In this document: positions 1 through 10,700 of the stretch, one piece after another
Layout of the letters: every line of letters begins with the position of its first letter
Numbering within the stretch: the stretch's first letter is position 1
NCBI GenBank assembly: GCA_023014485.1
Contig: JAJOZX010003212.1
Location: forward strand, 478,501 to 542,500
Direction: 5' to 3'
DNA length: 64,000 nucleotides
From: Bathynomus jamesi
Taxonomy: Eukaryota; Arthropoda; Malacostraca; Isopoda; Cirolanidae
The notes under the pieces: generated by a model
Told to the model about the DNA's origin: nothing
The model's input: only the letters and a program-made list of their open reading frames with translations
Databases searched by the model: none
Program-made: the position numbers and the translations under genes

Positions 1-260
1 CAGATAACGCCATGTGTTTAATTATTGTTCAGCTATTTGGCTGCTGAGTTGCCAGATAACGCCATGTGTTTAATTATTATTCAGCCATTTGGCTGCTGAG
101 TTGCCAGATAACGCCATGTGTTTAATTATTATTCAGCTATTTGGCTGCTGAGTTGCCAGATAACGCCATGTGTTTAATTATTATTCAGCCATTTGGCTGC
201 TGAGCTACCAGATAACGCCATGTATTTTATTTAAAGCATATATTACAGTTGGTTGAGCTG
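1..260. repeat. 52-bp tandem repeat, Polinton subterminal type
   Basis: Units starting CAGATAACGCC recur at 1, 53, 105, 157 and 209, a period of 52 bp. Each holds the words GTTGCCAGATA and CGCCATGT. The same words occur next to the left terminus of Polinton A (37,490-37,520). With Polinton genes resuming on the minus strand at 5,493, this is best read as the subterminal repeat zone of Polinton copy 1, cut by the window edge. The homology is seen; the assignment is inference. Confidence 0.6.
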
Positions 261-382
261 TCAGCCACATTACTTATCTAATCGCTAAAATAGTAATTAA
301 TTTATTATTCTGTTTTAGAAACAAATGATATAAACGTGTTCAAGGAATAAGTAAAACACCATTACAACGTTCTGTTTGTTAA

Positions 383-871
383 CCCTTAACCGCCGTGGTG
401 CCCATATTTGGACACCTTCAAAATAATCGAAATATATTGAATAATTATTGTAATATCGTCTGCTACGCCGAGGTGGCCTTTCTTGAACACCTAACTGTAG
501 ATGCCAGATACCTCTTTCGGCAATATCTCGGGTTTTTTTTTTTATTTCATGGCCTTTCCAAACGACGTTTGTCTTGAGGGAAATGTTAGTTCAAAACCAA
601 AAATATTTTGAAGAATGGAATCATTTACAGGTAAGATACAATGTTCTAATAATTTTTAGGGCAAAAACATATATCCTGGATTGTAAATAAGATTGCTTTT
701 ATTTAAAAAATATATTAGCATAAATATTAGATGTCATTAGAGTATAGTGCTAAAAAATGAGCAGCTAGGCTGGCAAAGTCCTCCTGGGCAAACGTTTTCT
801 TTCATAGATTGAAAATTTTTGGGAAACTATTTTATTTTTTTAGAATAGTATTGATAGATATTTTGTAGACT

Positions 872-921
<50 letters not shown>

Positions 922-2381
922 TCAAACACTCTTTCCAGAAACTAGTGGATTATCCGAGAGGCCAGTCATTTCAATTGCAACAGGAAGCTTTTATGCTGGA
1001 AATCGCACTCGCAAGTCTCTATTTCTTGCAATTGCTGAAACAAGCGACGAAGAGAATGGCTCAGGAGACGAAGAAACAAACATTTTGGAAGAAAGAGGAC
1101 AGTCATAACAGTCGAGTTCAGAATCAGAACAGGAACAGGACCTTTCATCTTCTAGCACTGTTGTTTTATGTGTTGATAACAGTTCACCCTTGCCTTCATC
1201 ACATGTAAATGGTCGGAAGGAAGCCCTTCAAAAGAGAAATCCCATTTGGGAAAAGATTGAAGCACGGGATCCTATTCCACAACATCCAGATTTTGAGGAT
1301 AATATCTTGGTATCGGAAAATCCTGAAGATTGCTTGGTTAGTCCTTTTCAATTCTTTATGAAATTTATTGGTCTTGTGGCACTGTTCAATCAAGAAGGCT
1401 ACCTGGTCTATCATTCACCCAGGATAAAGAAATGAAGGCTAAGGGTAGAGGTACATTTGAAGAGTGGGATGCAAACGTAGATGGAATAAGAGTAACAGCA
1501 GTAAAATGGTTTGATAGTAGAGCTGTTACAACTTTGTCAACCTTTGCAACAGCAGAGCCTGTTGTTCAGAAAGAGAGGTTTGACCATCACCAAAAGGGAA
1601 AGATATCCATTATTTGCCCCAGTATTGTATATGAGTATAACAAAGCAATGGGTGGTGTAGACCTGCATGACCAATTGGTATCCTTGTATAGGTTTTCTTT
1701 TAAGTCTAAAAAGTATTATCATAGGATTGTTTGGCACCTGTTTGACATGGCACTGGTCAATGCTTGGCTACTGTACAGGCGATCATGTGATGATATGAGT
1801 GTTCCCCGTAAAAACCAAAATATTTTGGCACAATTCAAGGCTAGGGCAGCTAAATCTTTGATGTTTTCTGGTAAAGTAACTAAAAAATGTAAAAGGGGGA
1901 GACCATCTATAGAAGCCACAGAAGAACCGAAAAGAAAAATTGTTAACCAAGGTTTACCTATACCTGAAAATTATATAAGATTTGACAATCTTGGCCATTT
2001 ACCTAATGTTGGTTCAGTTAGACACATGTGTAAGATGATTGGTTGCAAAAGCAGAGTTATGACACACTGCCAGAAATGTAATGTATATTTGTGTATTACA
2101 CAAAAAAAGAATTGTTTTGCAGACTTTCATACAAAAAATTTGTAAAGTAATATTCAAATTTCATTATTATATTTGCAGAAAATGTTTTATTCTCCGTAGA
2201 TTTTCACATTAAATTTGTCTCGTGTGCCTAGGTGCCCAAAATAATCCACCTTCATTAATTCATTAAAAAAACAAAAATAAATTAATGTAAATACATACAT
2301 GCCTTATTGACTCCTGTTAGATCACAATTTTCAACAATTTAATTTTTTTCAGAGCTAAATAAAAATTTAGGCGGTAAAGGG
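383..2381 (+). mobile_element. piggyBac-type DNA transposon with TTAA target sites
   Basis: The left end reads TTAA then CCCTTAACCGCC, and the right end, read inward, is TTAA then CCCTTTACCGCC: one mismatch in 12. TTAA tetranucleotides at 379-382 and 2382-2385 are the family's characteristic target duplication. A second inward-facing word, GGTGCCC, lies inside both ends. The element is about 2.0 kb, holds a broken transposase and a (TA)n run near 878-920, and sits inside the subterminal zone of Polinton copy 1. Confidence 0.85.
1190..2145 (+). pseudogene. piggyBac transposase, internally deleted
   Basis: A 237-residue frame (1432-2145) matches the C-terminal part of DDE_Tnp_1_7 transposases. 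It has a KWFDSRAV segment where the second catalytic Asp lies in the family, then YNKAMGGVDLHDQL holding the third. It ends in a cysteine-rich finger (CKMIGCKSR, HCQKCNVYLC) typical of piggyBac C-termini. A preceding frame (1190-1435) resembles the start of the core. The stretch with the first catalytic Asp is missing between them, and the N-terminus (from about 945) is in further broken frames. Family members usually have about 550-600 residues, so this copy cannot supply active transposase. Confidence 0.85.
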
Positions 2382-2475
2382 TTAATTAATGTTTATACAA
2401 TGGGGTGTATATATATGATCAAATAATAGAACGGAAAATATATAATCATACAAAGCATAGTATTAACAAAATAGA

Positions 2476-2506
<31 letters not shown>

Positions 2507-2544
2507 TGATGAATAAAACCACGAAGGAAAGGAAACACAAAATG

Positions 2545-2584
2545 GTGCTCAAGTGCTTTCGTCTAATGACATCCTCAGGAACAC
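2545..2584 (-). ncRNA. Hammerhead ribozyme of the Penelope element (left arm)
   Basis: This is the mirror copy of the right-arm ribozyme on the minus strand: GTGTTC, CTGAGGA, stem II, GAAA and GAGCAC are all kept. Stem III is changed from AGCGCT to AGCACT, which breaks the self-complementary stem, so this copy is probably weaker or inactive. Confidence 0.72.
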
Positions 2585-2707
2585 TGAAGTACATAAAAAG
2601 GTTAAGCCTATATATAGGTTACAGAAAGAAAAAAGAAAAAATAAATAACATACATACACACACACACACATATATATATAATATATACATACATATCTAT
2701 ATACAAA

Positions 2708-2743
<36 letters not shown>

Positions 2744-3120
2744 CAATAAACAGAGAAGTAAAAATAATAAAAAATTAAAAATTAAAACCTTAAAGGATTA
2801 CCAGTGAGGCGTACAGATTTGTAAGGAAAAATATCGATTTTTAGCACAAGATCAAATGGATTATAAAAATACAAATTTATACTGGAACTCTGCCGGGTTT
2901 TAACACAATGCTGCCTATGGTCAGGTTTCGATATATATAAAAAAAATAAAATGCAAATTAAAAGTTAATCGATTTTTAGCACAAGATCAAATGGATTATA
3001 AAAATACAAATTTATACTGGAACTCTGTCCGGGTTTTAACACATTGCTGCCTATGGTCAGGTTTCGATATATATAAAAAAATAAAATGCAAATTAAAAGT
3101 TAATAAAGTAGAAGACAAGT

Positions 3121-3480
3121 TTACCAAAGATTTAATGTTTTACACTTCTTATCTAAATCTGTTTTAAAGGAATTCAACATAACAGGATCGAGTTGAAAAA
3201 GACCTTTGCTTATGTTGAAGTTGTTTGAAAGTTGGATAATGGCAGACTCAAGAATATTTCTATTAACAATGTTGCTTGAATGGAATAAAACTGAAGCATT
3301 ATTCCAATCAATACAGTGGGTTAACTCTGACAAATGGACAAAAAGGGCACTGGACAACTGTCCTGTTCTAACGGAATATTGATGCTGTTTTATACGTGTG
3401 TGCAAATCCTTTCCCGTCTGACCTATGTAAAAGGAATCACATTGTTTACAACCAATTTATAGATAATGCCTGAATTATTG
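3121..3480 (-). pseudogene. GIY-YIG endonuclease domain, left arm
   Basis: The minus strand reads GIIYKL, then a frame change, then HTRIKQHQYSVRTGQLSSALFVH, ending in KTLNLW. This is the GIY-YIG nuclease fused to Penelope reverse transcriptases. Compared with the intact right arm, the left arm has one A fewer in TATAAAATTGG, which destroys the frame around 3,455. It continues directly from the reverse transcriptase above. Confidence 0.8.
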
Positions 3481-4100
3481 GTAGGGCTATTTTTTACTAT
3501 GATATTTTTCACAATATTGTTATATGAAAATACTACATTAATATCCAAAAGTTTAAGTACATTAGCAATGCCTAAAAAGCCCGGGAAAAATGGAAGTACT
3601 AAAATATTTTTTGACAAAGTACGAGTGTTAATATTGACACGATAGAAAGTTCGTTTTGCCTTGTTGAGACAAGATTCCATAAACGCAGATGGATAACACA
3701 AATCACTTCCAATACCGTTGATTTTTTCCAATTCGGCATCGATGTATTCCGGACTGGCGATCCTAAGGGCGCGGAGAAACATTGATGAAAATATGGCCTT
3801 CTTAGTGGGGGTATCATGTCCCGAGTAAAAGTGTACGTAGGACAAATTGTTTGTCGTTTTCCGATAGATACTAAACTTAAAACCTGGGCTTTCCCTATGT
3901 ACACGCAAATCCAAAAATGGGATTGAATTGTCTTGCTCAACTTCTAAAGAAACTTAATGGAGGGGACTTGATCATTTAACTGAAGGAGGAAGCTATCCAG
4001 GTCACGATTCATGGGCCAGATACACAAAATATCGTCGACGTACCGCAACCAAGGGATGCCAACCCCCAGGATTCTCGGAATATAGGTAATTTCGAAAAAC
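3423..4100 (-). pseudogene. Penelope-like reverse transcriptase, C-terminal half
   Basis: Read on the minus strand, the catalytic RYVDDIL motif (about 4026-4045) is followed by a conserved IPFLDLRVHR stretch, then SIYRKTTNNLSYVHFYSGH and a thumb region with RALRIASPEYIDAELEKI. This is the order seen in Penelope reverse transcriptases ahead of the GIY-YIG linker. At least one stop and one frameshift break it near 3,940. The N-terminal fingers are absent because the inverted arm replaces them. Confidence 0.82.
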
Positions 4101-4146
4101 TCCATTTTTCCCGGGCTTTTTAGGCATTGCTAATGTACTTAAACTT

Positions 4147-4485
4147 TTGGATATTAATGTAGTATTTTCATATAACAATATTGTGAAAAATATCATAGTA
4201 AAAAATAGCCCTACCAATAATTCAGGCATTATCTATAAAATTGGTTGTAAACAATGTGATTCCTTTTACATAGGTCAGACGGGAAAGGATTTGCACACAC
4301 GTATAAAACAGCATCAATATTCCGTTAGAACAGGACAGTTGTCCAGTGCCCTTTTTGTCCATTTGTCAGAGTTAGCCCACTGTATTGATTGGAATAATGC
4401 TTCAGTTTTATTCCATTCAAGCAACATTGTAATAGAAATATTCTTGAGTCTGCCATTATCCAACTTTCAAATAACTTCAACATAA
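4147..4485 (+). pseudogene. GIY-YIG endonuclease domain, right arm
   Basis: The 112-residue frame contains the family signature in order: GIIYKIGC, KQCDSFYIGQTGK (the YIG half), then LHTRIKQHQYSVR with the conserved Arg. It lacks a reverse transcriptase in front, since the plus-strand copy begins at the inversion point near 4,101. Relative to the left arm the last part is frame-shifted after SSNIV, so the usual tail is lost. In these elements the domain nicks target DNA for insertion. This copy is an orphan domain. Confidence 0.82.
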
Positions 4486-4951
4486 GCAAAGGTCTTTTTC
4501 AACTCGATCCTGTTATGTTGAATTCCTTTAAAACAGATTTAGATAAGAAGTGTAAAACATTAAATCTTTGGTAAACTTGTCTTCTACTTTATTAACTTTT
4601 AATTTGCATTTTATTTTTTTTATATATATCGAAACCTGACCATAGGCAGCAATGTGTTAAAACCCGGACAGAGTTCCAGTATAAATTTGTATTTTTATAA
4701 TCCATTTGATCTTGTGCTAAAAATCGATTAACTTTTAATTTGCATTTTATTTTTTTATATATATCGAAACCTGACCATAGGCAGCATTGTGTTAAAACCC
4801 GGCAGAGTTCCAGTATAAATTTGTATTTTTATAATCCATTTGATCTTGTGCTAAAAATCGATATTTTTCCTTACAAATCTGTACGCCTCACTGGTAATCC
4901 TTTAAGGTTTTAATTTTTAATTTTTTATTATTTTTACTTCTCTGTTTATTG

Positions 4952-4987
<36 letters not shown>

Positions 4988-5013
4988 TGTATTTGTATAT
5001 ATAGATATGTATG

Positions 5014-5046
<33 letters not shown>

Positions 5047-5117
5047 ATGTATGTTATTATTTTTTCTTTTTTTCTTTCTGTAACCTATATATAGGCTTAA
5101 CCTTTTTATGTACTTCA

Positions 5118-5157
5118 GTGTTCCTGAGGATGTCATTAGACGAAAGCGCTTGAGCAC
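5118..5157 (+). ncRNA. Hammerhead ribozyme of the Penelope element (right arm)
   Basis: All core elements are present in order. Stem I 5' strand GTGTTC (5118-5123); CTGAGGA (5124-5130); stem II GTC/GAC closed by loop ATTA (5132-5141); GAAA (5142-5145); a palindromic stem III AGCGCT (5145-5150); the cleavage dinucleotide TT (after 5151); stem I 3' strand GAGCAC (5152-5157), which pairs with GTGTTC over six pairs including one G-U. A palindromic stem III fits a dimeric ribozyme. Hammerheads are established components of Penelope-like elements. Fold and activity are inferred from sequence only. Confidence 0.8.
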
Positions 5158-5239
5158 CATTTTGTGTTTCCTTTCCTTCGTGGTTTTATTCATCATAAAT
5201 ATTTTTCACGTGTTACCGTCGTGAAATAATTTTCATATA

Positions 5240-5459
5240 TATATATATATATATATAATCATACAAAACATAGTATTAGCAAAATATTAGAAAAATATAG
5301 TTATATTATCAAATATTAGTACAGGAAAAATATAGTTATGTTAATTATATATGATCATACAAAACATAGTATTAACAAAATATTAGTACAGGAAAATATA
5401 TATTTATATTAATTATATATAATCGTACAAAACATAGTATTAGCAAAATATTACAGGAA

Positions 5460-5490
<31 letters not shown>
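5240..5490. repeat. AT-rich degenerate tandem repeats in Polinton copy 1
   Basis: Three to four units of roughly 75 bp share ATCATACAAAACATAGTATTA, AGCAAAATATTA and GTACAGGAAAAATATA, separated by (TA)n runs. Similar GTACAGGAGAAATAT units lie in the same place in Polinton A (37,850-38,060), beyond the gamma gene. One unit lies on the far side of the Penelope insertion (2,430-2,475). Confidence 0.6.
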
Positions 5491-5492
5491 CT

Positions 5493-5786
5493 TTACGTTC
5501 TACGGTGCAAAACGCTAAATTCAACGGTGATTGATGCTATATCCACATCGGCATTACTCTGCACGATGTGGTAAAACCGTCCAAGCATCACTTCACCGTT
5601 TAACTGATACGGCGGCTTATACTCGATATAAATGGCTTTCATATCGTTCAACACTATTTTTGTACCCACTTTACACTCGGCAGGCAAGTTGTCTTTAAGC
5701 GCAGCTAGAACACATTCAAAAGCACGCACAAAAACGTCATCGTGGGGCGTTACATTGAATACAAGTTTATAATCATGCCTTTCCAA
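5493..5786 (-). pseudogene. Polinton gamma protein (copy 1), unknown function
   Basis: The 97-residue frame, ending ITVEFSVLHRRT, is collinear with the 114-residue gamma frame of Polinton A. Shared stretches are YKLVFN, DLPAECKVGTKIVLNDMKA and IEYKPPYQLNGE. The N-terminus (FTIEKFG..) lies in another frame just upstream (about 5,790-5,850), so a frameshift separates it from its natural start. I recognise no domain; it is a small acidic/basic mixed protein without membrane segments. Confidence 0.7.
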
Positions 5787-6040
5787 TCGGGTTTTTTTCT
5801 TAACGTCCCGAACTTTTCAATCGTGAACTCTTCTTCACTCGACATAGCGGCAATTGAAATATTCTTCCAAGTCGTAACGACACCTATCCACTATATAGAG
5901 GTACAGTTCTTCAGGGTGAACAGTGTAGGCGAGCTCAGCCTGTACCTCTCAAGCGTACCAAAGCTCAGGATATTTCGAAGAATCTAAGCCTTTTAAATAT
6001 GCTCCAGAGCTAGTCCGTTCTCCCCCTGTCATTCCTACAT

Positions 6041-6560
6041 TCAACAATCCGTCGAGCAGAGCGATGTAAGCGTATTCAAGCACTGTGCAAAATAAACCAT
6101 GTCTGTAACACGTGCATCTAATATAGGCTTCAGCTTACGGAATCCGACGATCTCAAACATTCTGTCGAGGATGAATCGGTTTCGTGTAGGAACAAGAACG
6201 TCATTATCAGCTGTGTTCTTCCACATCAGTCGTATATCAATACATGGTTGATTGTTATTTACACTCAATGTACAAACAATGGTATATGAGGAGGCGTCAC
6301 TAATCACATCTCTTATTGTATCCACGTCAGTTGGTATTTTATAACGGTCCTCAGCCCACCTCTCAACTACCACGAAGATTTTATGCATCTCCTCAAGATT
6401 TAAATAAATAACGTTGCGTTTGCTCGCAGGCCTACAGATCGTTTCAAGCGCACAGTTAATGGTGCCGGTTTTCCGCCTGAACACACGCAACGACTTCGTC
6501 ACGGAGACGTCGTACGAGGCGTTGAGAATGCTTCTCAAAGGGAGTTCCATCGTATTCGCA
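6041..6560 (-). pseudogene. Polinton beta protein (copy 1), unknown function
   Basis: From MELPLRSILNASYDVSVTK onward this matches beta of Polinton A, including CIDIRLMWKNTADN, PTRNRFILDRMFEIVGFRK and LKPILDARVTDM. It breaks after YFAQCLNTL, where Polinton A continues EYAYTALLDG; the remaining C-terminal part is in another frame (5,850-6,060). Function unknown. The RFILDRMFEIVGFRKLKPILDAR block is almost unchanged between copies, which suggests constraint while the elements were active. Confidence 0.72.
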
Positions 6561-6884
6561 CAGTTCGAGATGACACGTCCACTCGGCGCAAGCTCTGAGA
6601 AGGCTATGAGCCACAGGAGGCAGGCAGGTAGGCAGGATCGGGTGATCACCCTGATGAAACGTGAATGGGTTTGTTCGAACTCGTATGATCCGTGAGGAGT
6701 GAGTCGCACCATAATCTAATGAAACGTGTGCGGCGCTGACCCAACATGAATCGTTGTATCCCATTATATTGGGCAGGTGTCTTGAGAAATTTTCCGGTAC
6801 AAGAATTAATTTCGGTTTTAATGTTTTATCACTCCACTTCCCCGAATACGCACCAGACAGTTTCCTCAGGGTAAATTTCACGAG

Positions 6885-7500
6885 CTAAACACATTTTATA
6901 ATGTTATCTCTCCTAAACATCTTCACATTGCGGGGCGCTGTTAGAGAGAAACATATGTTCATATTTATCCTTTTATTTAACAGGCGATACTCATCTCTAA
7001 AATCTGTTAAAAACTCACATAGCCCTTTAGCCACAACCTCACTACAAACCTCATCATGATATATATTAATGTAGTGGTAAAAATACTTAAGATTGTCCAT
7101 GATGACGAGATTCACATTTTCAGTCGTAGGGTATGAGTAATCGACATGGTGTAGCATGATATAATACCGTTATCACACCACTCATCCACAAGACTCACTA
7201 CCCATAACTGTTGTTTACTTCTGAGCGTGCCGCTTCTTCTACCACGCGGTGCACGTGAGCCTTTATAAAGCTTAGTTCTATAACATACTTCAGTACATCG
7301 TCTGTACTGCGAAATCCTACAATCCCCTCGCCAGAATATCCGTAGAGTATTTGAATAGCCTGACCCTTCGCACGATTCAATGCAGCCTTAAAAGAGTCAA
7401 AGGAGGCGGGTAGGGAGTTTTTCAGTATCCACTACATCTACGCACTTGCTGAATACCACTTCATAAATGTTGAACACGCGATATTAAAGGTGGCCATTTC
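6885..7500 (-). pseudogene. Polinton alpha protein (copy 1), unknown function
   Basis: Fragments in two frames together cover the alpha protein: IQILYGYSGEGIVGFRSTDDVL (7198-7380), then MLHHVDYSYPTTENVNLVIMD and YFYHYINIYHDEVCSEVVAKG (6885-7157). The N-terminal MATFNIAC start lies near 7,497. The same protein is seen in copy 3 (13,262-13,522) and in A (39,313-39,899). No known domain recognised. The YSYPTTxNVNLVIMDNLKYFYHYI stretch is the most conserved part. Confidence 0.68.
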
Positions 7501-7544
7501 CTTCTATGCGAGAGAATACACGTCTGAGCTCAAGGGTATACAGA

Positions 7545-7630
7545 GGTCAACTGAGTACGGAAGGGTAGAGGTCTGCTCAGGTTGCGGCGTGATTCACGTC
7601 GCCGGTCTTACAGTGGGCGGGGCTTAACTT
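7545..7630 (-). promoter_or_regulatory. Candidate promoter of alpha-beta-gamma (copy 1)
   Basis: The plus strand reads GGTCAACTGA at 7545-7554, i.e. TCAGTTGACC toward the gene: an arthropod-type initiator (TCAGTY). About 60 bp upstream is a GC box, GTGGGCGGGGCTTA (7612-7625). Both are conserved in copies 3 and A at the same distance from the alpha start codon. Function is inference. Confidence 0.45.
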
Positions 7631-7679
7631 TTACTGTACATACGCACACACGCAAAGTGAAACGCAAGTTGAAACACGA

Positions 7680-7685
7680 TTTATT
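7680..7685 (-). terminator. Poly(A) signal after the polymerase gene (copy 1)
   Basis: The minus strand reads AATAAA, about 70 bp past the polymerase stop. The same signal sits at the equivalent place in Polinton A (40,102-40,107), so it probably ends the polymerase transcript. Confidence 0.5.
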
Positions 7686-7756
7686 TAATAAACGAAATAA
7701 TCAGGATGTACATATATTTACAAATACGTGTAATAAATAAGTTAGCAATAGGCATA

Positions 7757-10700
7757 TCAAAGATTATGGTATCCAAAGGGCACGGTGTCATAGGTACCAG
7801 GCACTTGGTAACGTTTCCTATAGGTGTTACGGCACACCTTTGTACCCCTAAGTTCCTTCACGCCCCCCAGCTTCTGCGCCCGAAAATTGTGGGTGCCTAC
7901 AGTCAGTTGGGGCGGTCGATCACCCTCATCATCTTCCAAGCACACTAACTCCTTCAGCGAATCAAAGTTGACGATCCCCCGATTCGCTTGGTTAAGCGTG
8001 ATGCCCTTAGCCTTCACGATATACTTCGTTTCATTCCCTATCCTGACCCGTACCCCATAGGTCTTTGGACCCGTTGACACAAACGAGTCGGCGTATGCGT
8101 TGTCCCCATACTCATCCTTGATCTCGTCAGTTAGCTCGCCGAGGAACTCCCCAATAGCAGGCATGTATTCACCACTCCTCGCTGTGAATATCACGCTATC
8201 TGTATCGGCATACAATACTCTCCGCCCAAGAGAATGCAATAGGCCCCAAAGTTTGATGCGGGCATAGGCTGTTGTGAAGCTGGCTACAGGAATGTTTGTA
8301 ACCCGTGATGTATCTGTGGCCAATTCAGTATTGTTGTACTTTATTATGTAAGTATTACCTACATTCACAATCTCCATGACTTCTTTATCGGGTGCGTTGG
8401 CGTAATCCCAGACTTCACTATAACTTTGCGCCAAATGAACGTTCCCTTTACCGGTATTCTGCGCAAACTTTCCCCAAAGGCTGTTTAGGCACAATTTTGC
8501 ACTAAAGCGCTTGCCAGGATTCTTTGCAATTTGGGTACGATCAAGTTGTATACCTTCGTGGTCACGGTAACGTTGAATATAGGCAGACTTTTCGTCTTCG
8601 GTATCAACTCCTCGCGGATACCCTGATGCCTCGATCTTATCCTTCAAAAATGCGTTTATATACGGTGTGAAAAGGTTGGGTAGCTTCTAAAACCTCCACA
8701 CCTCATGTATCTTCAGTATTCTATACCCATGGCGTACGGCTAGGGCCAGCTCAGGACTTGTATATACGCCTCTGATCTTACGCTGGTGGGGTGTATGGTC
8801 ACAATCACCGTTATTCTCTTCCGCGCACTTCACGCACAGGGGAAACATGAGCTTGTGGTCGATAACGACGGGTAAGATCGGCATCCATAAATCGTTAGGG
8901 GGGAGCACGTCTACGAAAGAGAGTCCAAAGTAGCGATCATTCAAATTTCTTGAAAACTCGATGGAGGGTAGGCTAGGTCCCACCAGTTTCTCAGGCGCCC
9001 CGGGTACGGGTTGTTCTTCATCACGTAGGGGTATAAAGAACAGAAATCGTAGTAGTGGAGCTTCACACCCTCCGTAGGTGGAAAGTATAGCTTGAAGGGA
9101 TTTGTACGCCCACCGAACAAGCTATCACCGCATTTGAGAGGTTCCAGTACCATTGAACGCTTGATCGTGTTTATTTCCTCACGGTACGCCCCGTCTGTCT
9201 CCATCCGTGCATCATATTCATGCTCCCACAAGACTTTGTGAGTGAACTGGGAGCCTATAAGTTGATCGCGGGTGCGCGTCCACGCAAGACAGTCGGCAGG
9301 AGATCTACCGTGGATATCTCCGGCGATTCCCACTCAAGACGGGGGCATCCATGCCACCAGCAACCGTTAAAGGAGTACACAGTCTTCACACCAGTGACAC
9401 GGTTTTCACTTAGCCCATCAACCCAAAAAACACGACCATTAATCTTAATGGGTACTTCACCCGTGTTGCGGGCGTGCTTTATGTATACACCTGTCTGTTG
9501 CTGTAGGTGTATGAGCCAGTAAATAGCCTTGTGGCCATAACTGCGGGGGTTGTTTCTGTGAATAATGGCTAAGGTGGCTTTAGGCATGAAGTTATTCTTG
9601 AACACCGTAAAACATAATGACGCGATGGTGGTTGCGACTTGCAGCGGATCGCATTTGAAACGGCCTATGTACATCCTTCTAAAGGCCTGGAAACATACTC
9701 TAAGCACGTACATCATTCACGCAATAACGCTCACATTCATCAGCTATATTATAAGGATTACGTTCATTAAAACTGTGTAGTATCGATCAAAGTCTTCACG
9801 TTCATCTGTACTCATACAATCATAGTTAAAGTAATGTTTGGGTGGAGGTAGGCCTACGTAATTTAAAGTTCGCTAGTGAGGAATGTGTAAGGGAAGTATC
9901 CTTTTGAAACTTCAGCTGCTACCCCCATCACCTTGGGTAGCTTTGCTAATTTACAAGGTGTGAATAATAAAGTGTCTTTAAATTGTACATTACCTCTTAT
10001 TTGCATCTGTATTAATTTGTTGCCTCTTTTCAATGGATCACCTGTAAATATCTCAGAGGACTCGTGCTCAAGCAGCTCCTTATAAAGGAACTGCGTGTCA
10101 AACTTTGCCCCGTTATGGGCGAGAATATACACAGTCATTTTTTTGAACTTGTCGGCTAACTTGACAATATAGGACACAAATAGTTTCACAGGACTATCGT
10201 GGACATTCGTTTTAAAAACGTTTGTCCGTTTACCACATTTGGGGCACTCATCACACTCGATCTCCATACACTCATCACAGATAGTTTGGCTCACAAGTAA
10301 ATGTGGAATTACCTCTTTGGTTTCAGCGTTCGTGTATGTTTCTATATCGTAGTATACAGTTATACAAGGTTGTTTTTAGGCTTGGTGTCTTTCATATAAC
10401 ATACATGCTTTACTCCATCCGCCTTATATTCCTCCTGGCATGTAGGACAGTGAATTTCATCACATTTATGCTGAAATTTCCCCAATTATCCATTGTGTGA
10501 AACATACCACATTCACAGATTCTCATTTTCCTGCACGTGTCAATTGATTTATGGAGCTCAAAACAGCTATTATTGAAAAATGTGCGTCTACACACATTAC
10601 AATCCCGCTTCTCAACATCAACTACACGGCTTTCACATTTGGAACTTTTACACTGCTCACATACCATGTGACAATCTTTACAATGTTTCACTATATCATC

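Larger units (their letters stand above)
2508..5239. mobile_element. Penelope-like retroelement as a large inverted repeat
   Basis: Two arms of about 1.09 kb (2508-3594 and 4101-5192) are near-perfect reverse complements. They flank a 0.5-kb core with reverse transcriptase sequence on the minus strand. Each arm encodes a GIY-YIG endonuclease segment, carries a tandem pair of about 120-bp repeats (the word ATCGATTTTTAGCACAAG and its complement), a tetranucleotide TACA/TGTA microsatellite, and a hammerhead ribozyme near its outer end. Penelope-like elements commonly occur with direct or inverted partial copies. The host sequence, AT-rich repeats with ATCATACAAAACATAGTATTA, is present on both sides (2440 and 5260), so the whole structure lies within Polinton copy 1. 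Confidence 0.85.

Noticed and set aside
395..577. 60-codon frame at the left end of the piggyBac element
   Set aside because: It starts inside the terminal repeat, has no transposase motifs and ends in a T-run; a chance frame.
2549..2746. Tyr/Val-rich frames over (TACA)n repeats, also at 4,959-5,153 and 37,582-38,022
   Set aside because: They are translations of tetranucleotide and dinucleotide microsatellites.
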